Below are positions 59,519 to 64,000 of a stretch of 64,000 nt of DNA, one piece after another. A program made the position numbers and the translations under genes. The notes under the pieces were generated by a model. It was given only the letters and a program-made list of their open reading frames with translations, searched no databases and was not told the origin of the DNA. Each line of letters begins with the position of its first letter. The stretch's first letter is position 1. Source of the DNA: Isochrysis galbana (taxonomy: Eukaryota; Haptophyta; Isochrysidales; Isochrysidaceae); assembly GCA_018136815.1 (NCBI GenBank), contig CM030936.1, forward strand, positions 5,665,685-5,729,684. The letters are read 5' to 3'.

Positions 59519-61183
59519 ATGGCGTCGTCGAGCGTCGCGTCTGCCGTCCACCAGCTCTATGGCCGTCTGGGCGGGACAGGGAAGCCGCAGCGTGGCGAGT
59601 GGACGGTAGTTGCAGCAGTGGTGCTCGAGGATCCGTTGGGTGCACTCTCCGTCCTCGCTCTCGGCACGGGGACCAAGTGCCTCCCTGCGAGCGCAGTGGC
59701 CGCCGACCATCTAGGCTCTCGCCTCCACGACTCCCACGCTGAGGTCTGTGCGAGGAGGGCGTTTCGGCTGTTCCTGCTCTCGCAGCTGAGGCTGGAGATA
59801 AATCAGCAAGGGGCATCGCTCTTCCGTCGTCTAACACCACGACGCTTCGAGCTCAGGCGAGGCTACAAGCTGCACTTTTACACCTCACAGCCGCCTTGTG
59901 GGGACGCGGCGATCTTTGCTGGCCAGGAGCAGGGCGCCGAGCTAGGGCCGGCTGTAGCGGTGCCGGCGGCGGCGCAGGGAAAAGATAGTCAGACGCCGCC
60001 ATCTAAGCGTCCTCGCACCGTCTCGGTAGAGGAGTCTAACGCCGGAGAGTGTCGTGAGCTAACGGTCATCCAGCCGGGCTCGTTGACAGCCATCTCCAAC
60101 CCACACCAGCTGGGCAGCCGTCCAACTGATGTAGCCTCTGGAAAGCGCACTGGGGCGCGGCCCGCGATCGTCGCCGAGGCGAGCGCCGAAGCGGAGCATG
60201 GCGGCGCGGCCGTCATCCCCGGCCTTCTGCGCGCTAAGCCGGGCCGTGGGGAGCGCACATGCTGTATGTCATGCTCGGACAAATTGGCGCGGTGGACGGC
60301 ACTAGGGCTGCAAGGCGCGCTAATCTCCCTCCTGATTCCGGAGCCTCTCGTCCCGACAACCGTCACCTGTGGTAGGCCATGCTGCCTGCAGGCACTTCGG
60401 CGCTCCCTCCGATTGCAACCGGACTACTCTTCCTTGCCTGTGCTCTCCGAATCGGCCATCGAGTTTGAAGCGGGGATTGGCAGCCGGTCGTGCTCGAACT
60501 CGATCCTATGGCATGCGGGTTACGCCACCATCGACGCCGGACAGCTAGCCACTCCCCTTCCTAAACACGAAGCCATCAACGGCCAGTCTGGGCTGCGTCT
60601 GGGTGCCAACAAGACGTGCACATCTCCCAAGGTGCGATCGGCCGCGTGCAAGGCCAACTTCGGTGCCGAATTCTTGCGGCTGTATGCTGGCATGCCCAGC
60701 GACTTGGCTGCTGCCCTGCCTTCGTCCGCTCCTGGAGGTAATGCGGTCGAGGAGGAAAGTGCATTCGGTGAGCAGGGCTGCCACGATGAGAGGACGGTCG
60801 AGCTGCGGGAGCAAAACGGACTGAACGCTGGGGATATAGGCATGGCGGTTCATATCCAGCCGACTGTTGTGGAGCCTTTACCCATGGCATACGATCCAGT
60901 GGGGCCTGACTCCTGCGCCGATGGCTCTGTAGAGGGCGAGACTCCACGGGTCACGGCTTCTCCCGTGGATGGGACTGGTTACACGGTGGCACGATCAGCC
61001 TGCGCGAATGAAAGTGGTGGGATTGTCGCCATCTCGGGTCTCACGTACCGCGAGATAAAGGCGCTCTCTCGCGAGTACCAGGCACGCAAAGCAGCGCTGA
61101 TGGGCCGTCCAGAGTTTAGGGGGTGGATGCGCGCGCCCGCCTCGTGCGAGTCTTTCGTGGTTAATGTCGGAGAGAGATCATAG
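59519..61183 (+). CDS. ADAT1: tRNA-specific adenosine deaminase 1 (A37 of tRNA-Ala)
   Basis: Single exon, 554 codons from ATG 59519. Adenosine-deaminase (ADAR/TAD1) catalytic motifs are intact: DSHAEVCARRAF (His ligand and catalytic Glu, about residue 72), HFYTSQPPCGDAAIF (first Cys ligand) and, after a ~90-residue Ala/Gly/Ser-rich insertion, GERTCCMSCSDKLARWTALGLQGALISLL (second Cys ligand). A later ILWHAGY and KANFGAEFLRLY, and the C-terminal LTYREIKALSREYQARKAAL, also fit. TAD1/ADAT1 converts A37 next to the anticodon of tRNA-Ala to inosine. There is no dsRNA-binding domain, so ADAR is less likely. Length exceeds yeast Tad1 (~400 aa) because of the central insertion and a second disordered insert at about 400-500. 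Confidence 0.9.
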   Translation: MASSSVASAVHQLYGRLGGTGKPQRGEWTVVAAVVLEDPLGALSVLALGTGTKCLPASAVAADHLGSRLHDSHAEVCARRAFRLFLLSQLRLEINQQGASLFRRLTPRRFELRRGYKLHFYTSQPPCGDAAIFAGQEQGAELGPAVAVPAAAQGKDSQTPPSKRPRTVSVEESNAGECRELTVIQPGSLTAISNPHQLGSRPTDVASGKRTGARPAIVAEASAEAEHGGAAVIPGLLRAKPGRGERTCCMSCSDKLARWTALGLQGALISLLIPEPLVPTTVTCGRPCCLQALRRSLRLQPDYSSLPVLSESAIEFEAGIGSRSCSNSILWHAGYATIDAGQLATPLPKHEAINGQSGLRLGANKTCTSPKVRSAACKANFGAEFLRLYAGMPSDLAAALPSSAPGGNAVEEESAFGEQGCHDERTVELREQNGLNAGDIGMAVHIQPTVVEPLPMAYDPVGPDSCADGSVEGETPRVTASPVDGTGYTVARSACANESGGIVAISGLTYREIKALSREYQARKAALMGRPEFRGWMRAPASCESFVVNVGERS

Positions 61184-61556
61184 ATGCGTCGCGTGCCGTG
61201 TGCATGTCCATATCCTGCCCTTGTTTATCTGCAATTTGCTTTTGGGCCCGCTCCCTTGCCTAGCACAATTCTTACGTCTTAATAACGTGGCAAATTGTCG
61301 AACTTGTCGACAATTTAGTTTTCGCAACGCGCGTGGCGCTGACTCTCAGGCAGTAAGGCCTATGAGCAGCCCTAGGCACGAGCGCACGCAGCACTTTCTA
61401 GCACTTGCTCTTGCTGCTTGTGCCGCTTGCCTCCGCTAGTACTAGTACACGATGCATACTCACCAAGGTTCTGGGCTGCCTGCGCCTTCATTTGGTACCA
61501 CCCCCGCCCCCAGCGAGCCAGAATTTTCGATGACCACCTCGATACACCCTTTCACG
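61184..61556. other. 3' flank of ADAT1, no gene seen
   Basis: Probable 3' UTR and spacer. CGTCGTGCCG-like and (CTTG)n words only. Confidence 0.3.
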
Positions 61557-61607
61557 GTCAATGGGCAATGGGCAATGGGCAATGGGGGCCTCGCGCCCCC
61601 CAGGCGA
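61557..61607 (+). repeat. Composite-repeat 5' hairpin with ATGGGCA tandem
   Basis: Four heptamer copies of CAATGGG followed by GGGGGCCTCGCGCCCCC, the GC hairpin of the composite repeat; the AT-rich first hairpin is missing. It runs directly into array T3. Confidence 0.5.
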
Positions 61608-61727
61608 GAAGCGCTCAATCACCATCACCCACAGCATGGAAAAGCGTTCAATCACCATCAGCCTACACGTGGAAAAGCGTTCAATCGTCATCACCTCCAA
61701 AGCATGGAAAAGCCTTCAATCGCCCCC
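61608..61727 (-). repeat. Alternating-spacer tandem array T3 (4 units)
   Basis: Minus-strand copies of the ATGGTGATTGAACGCTTTTCC unit with spacers of type B, A, B and the terminal variant CGCTTCTCGCCTG at the end next to the GC hairpin. Ends at a C-run (61729-61739). Confidence 0.72.
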
Positions 61728-62329
61728 CCCCCCCCCCCACGTATGGGTCCGAGTCTTCTCGAAACGCTACCGTGGAGCGCTGCACAATGCATCCGAGCGA
61801 GGCACCATTGAGAAAGAAACCACCCCATGAAGGAAAGTATAGAAGCAAATTGGCTGTCCATGAGCTAAGAAAGCTCTATGGCGCAAGAGCGTCCCCGCCG
61901 TCCCGGATGGGCCGAAAGGTCTCAGGTCGTCAGGTTTGGGAGACCTTCGACTAACGAAAGGACCTTTGAAAGCCTTTCATCAGGTAAAAAAATTACTCCA
62001 AGCTAGCGTTAAATGTCTATAAGAATAATTAAACCTTTTAATTAATAGTCTCACCGCGCACGCAGCCGTGGACCCTCTACTTCCTACTCACGTAGGAAAA
62101 CTTTCTACACCCCCACGCTCCCAGCCCTTCTCCCCCCGCCATCAGGCGGCTCCCCCCGTGCACTACTAGGGGGATTGGGGTGAAGGGCTTAGATATGGTC
62201 CGGTGGACCGCGCCTCCCCCCGGTGATCTGTTCCCTCTCTTCCTCCTGTGTCTCCGAGTGGGCGGCGACCTCAGTCCCGACTTATCCTGTAAACAGGTGC
62301 GGGACTTACCTATTTTTCGGTGGGCGGAG
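61728..62329. other. Spacer, no gene seen
   Basis: Contains AAATGTCTATAAGAATA at 62013, repeated at 62786, and short frames only. Confidence 0.35.
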
Positions 62330-62783
62330 CTCCGCTCCGCCCACCCCCTTCTCCGCGCTCTCTCTTCCCTCTCCTGCGGCACGCGCGATGGCGCGCCTGC
62401 GGCAGGCCTGCAGCTGCCCATTGGCGACCCTGGAGGCTCCTGGAGGCCAGCTCAGGGGGCAGAGGAGGCTGGGGCTGGGCCCTGGCCTCCCCTGCCTCTC
62501 CCTCGCTGGCGCTCCTGAGCCTCAGGGGCCCCCACGCTGCACCTGTCTGCCTGTCGAACAGGGGGGGAAGAGGGGTTGGAGCAATGGGCTGGCCACGCCG
62601 GGCCAGGATGGGCGAATCAGGCGAGCCTGTCAGTGGGAGAGAGGGTCGGCAGGGCAGTGGCCTCCTGGCAAGCCATCAGGCGTGCCAGGAGGATGGGTGG
62701 TTCCTCCCCCATGGCAGGGGAGGAGTGGAGAGAGGGGGGGGCTCGTGCCCCCCCATGGGCGAGCTAAGTATAAACTTAGTTGA
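62330..62783 (-). repeat. Composite structured repeat, diverged 5' part
   Basis: On the minus strand: hairpin CTAAG/CTTAG around TTTATA (62764-62780), ATGGGGGGGC about 7 nt later, a C/G hairpin, then the GC-rich body (GAGAGGCAGGGGAGGCCAGGG, CTGCCCCCTGAGCTGG) and GCGCGCCATCGCGCGTGCC. The first hairpin has the TTTATA loop of the LINE hairpin B rather than that of the composite at 52636, bridging the two families. Confidence 0.55.
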
Positions 62784-63500
62784 AATGTCTATAAGAATAG
62801 TAGGTAGATATAACATACTTACGGATAAAGGTACCCAGCTTTATAGGACGAGTCCTACAATGTACAATGTAGGACGACGTTGTGAACTATGAAGACACGG
62901 TTCAATCTAGGAATGGGGAGCTAAGATTTGGTTTCTGTGTTCATCTCATTGCCCTCATTGAGTCCTCCTAGAGGCTCAAGACACCATTCTCAAAGCATAA
63001 TGAGTTATTTGCCACTCGCGGAAGCCTTCCCGGCAAAAAACGGCGTTGTCCTACGAATTGCCGCAAACACCTAAGGACACGATTTGAGGCTCATGATGAG
63101 CTCCCTAGAACTTGCTCCCACGAGATGAAATGCTCTTTGGCATGGGTTCTTTTCGACCTTCAGTGGAGACCAAGCTTGGTTTTGAAGCCCAATGAGCAAT
63201 GAGAGTTTTGGTTGCTTTTGCCTCTTGCGGGGCAAAAACAAAATTCTCGACGCACCCAGTGGCCTCCGATGGCCGAAATACTCAGTTCACGCTGGAGCCG
63301 AAAGCTCGGTCAAGACGAAGTCTACAACCTTGGCCATAGTGGGAGCTAAGGATCTCAAGACTGAGTTGGGACTATCCTTCAGTTGGTGGGAAGTCCCAAT
63401 CCTTCACTCTCGAAAGTTGTGTGGCTTTCAAGCTCAGGGTCCTACAAATACACCGAAATCGTAGGACGCGGTCCTATAATGTAGGACGGAACTTTTTAGC
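62784..63500. repeat. Element-like region bounded by TAGGAC/GTCCTA hairpins
   Basis: Hairpin words TAGGACGAGTCCTA (62846) and TAGGACGCGGTCCTA (63463), each followed by AATGTA...GTAGGACG, bracket ~620 bp. 62966-63014 shares ~48 nt with 52353-52401. Inside is a 90-codon frame (63192-63464) with no known domain. Nature unknown. Confidence 0.4.
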
Positions 63501-63544
63501 CGATTAGTATTATTAGCTAACTAATCATCATCATCCTCAGGTTC

Positions 63545-63820
63545 TTTTGTCTCGAGGTCCTCCAGCGGTTGTCTGCCCCAGGATTGTAAGCCTTAGGCAC
63601 CACAGGGACACCGTAGAGGAAAAAGTTGTTATGCGCACGCACGGCGCCCCCGCGGGGGGAAACGATGCACATCGCGCCATGCGCACGCACGGCGTGCACC
63701 TGGATGATTGCAACTCATCACACCTGTCCCGTGAGAGAATTCTGTTATTTTGCCTGTTTATGTAAGTGTGAACCCTAGGCACCGCAGGGGCACCGTAGAG
63801 GAAAAGTTGCTGCGCGCTGT
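63545..63820 (-). mobile_element. hAT-related end fragments
   Basis: 63550-63580 (read on the minus strand) shares TGGGGCAGACAACCGCTGGAGGACCTCGAG with codons of the DUF659 transposase at 15289-15319. Two nearby copies of GGGACACCGTAGAGGAAAAAGTTG (63607) and GGGGCACCGTAGAGGAAAAGTTG (63788) and the GTGCATCG...GCGCGATG block match 12040-12230. It looks like shuffled ends of a non-autonomous derivative of that transposon. Confidence 0.5.
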
Positions 63821-64000
63821 AATTCTTGCTGCGAAACAACAAGTGGTTCCGCCGCTTGAAAGGTCCACAGACAACGCTCGACATTGTCCGACCCCAGCAC
63901 AACCACTTTGGTATGGTGCATGGACACATCCATTGAGAGCCAGGCGGTGCTCCTAGAGTGGTTTTGTGGCCATTGCGGCACAAATCCAATCTCCAAATTC
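63821..64000. other. Right edge, nothing recognised
   Basis: Short stretch to the window edge without a supportable feature. Confidence 0.3.

Overview
The window is nuclear DNA from a eukaryote. At least seven genes are recognisable or well supported, several with short spliceosomal introns (GT-AG, and two GC-AG), and they sit in a GC-rich sequence crowded with transposable elements. The gene set (FANCD2, a CEP19-like centrosome/cilium protein, an ADAT1/TAD1 tRNA deaminase, a NIPA-type Mg2+ transporter, a double-SET protein, an F-box/SirB1 protein and a WD-repeat protein), the high GC and the GC-AG introns would suit a flagellated unicellular alga such as a haptophyte. That placement is an inference; no rRNA, tRNA or organellar marker was seen to confirm it.

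Layout. 0-5.6 kb: the 5' part of an EF-hand protein on the minus strand, running off the left edge, then dispersed repeats and a small element with identical ~795 bp direct terminal repeats. 5.8-10.7 kb: FANCD2 (3 exons). 10.7-18 kb: LINE, hAT and tandem-repeat debris, a small membrane/Cys-rich gene on the minus strand, and a DUF659/hAT transposase pseudogene cut by a LINE tail. 18.4-20.9 kb: NIPA-like transporter (4 exons). 21-24 kb: Ty3/gypsy chromodomain remnant and repeat copies. 25-26.5 kb: double-SET protein (minus). 27-33 kb: two deletion-derivative hAT elements and a hAT-type MITE, each with a perfect 8-bp target-site duplication, around an F-box/SirB1 gene (minus). 33.3-34.9 kb: CEP19-like gene (4 exons). 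35-39.2 kb: broken mariner transposase, ankyrin fragment and a 5'-truncated LINE. 39.5-41.1 kb: unknown 551-aa protein (minus). 41.6-45.7 kb: a long LINE copy with endonuclease and partial RT. 46.3-48.5 kb: a small putative mitochondrial protein and a WD-repeat protein. 49-54.6 kb: LINE pieces, tandem array, a full-length composite repeat and a long CT tract. 54.8-61.2 kb: a Cys/Pro-rich membrane protein, a DDE-like transposase remnant, structured repeats, an unknown coiled-coil protein and ADAT1. 61.2-64 kb: repeats.

The cellular genes are unrelated housekeeping genes with no operon-like grouping. The most unusual signal lies in the repeats. (1) At five loci the start of the LINE reading frame is preceded by a short hairpin ending 4-5 nt before the ATG; stem sequences differ but pairing is kept, so the structure seems conserved. 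(2) A separate composite non-coding repeat carries the same hairpin-ATG arrangement at its 5' end. (3) Another dispersed repeat ends in a two-stem hairpin with an invariant 5x1 internal loop and covarying stems (four copies). (4) Three tandem arrays show a ~21-nt repeat with two alternating spacer types and the same terminal variant. Together they may be an undescribed family of structured, LINE-associated mobile RNAs.
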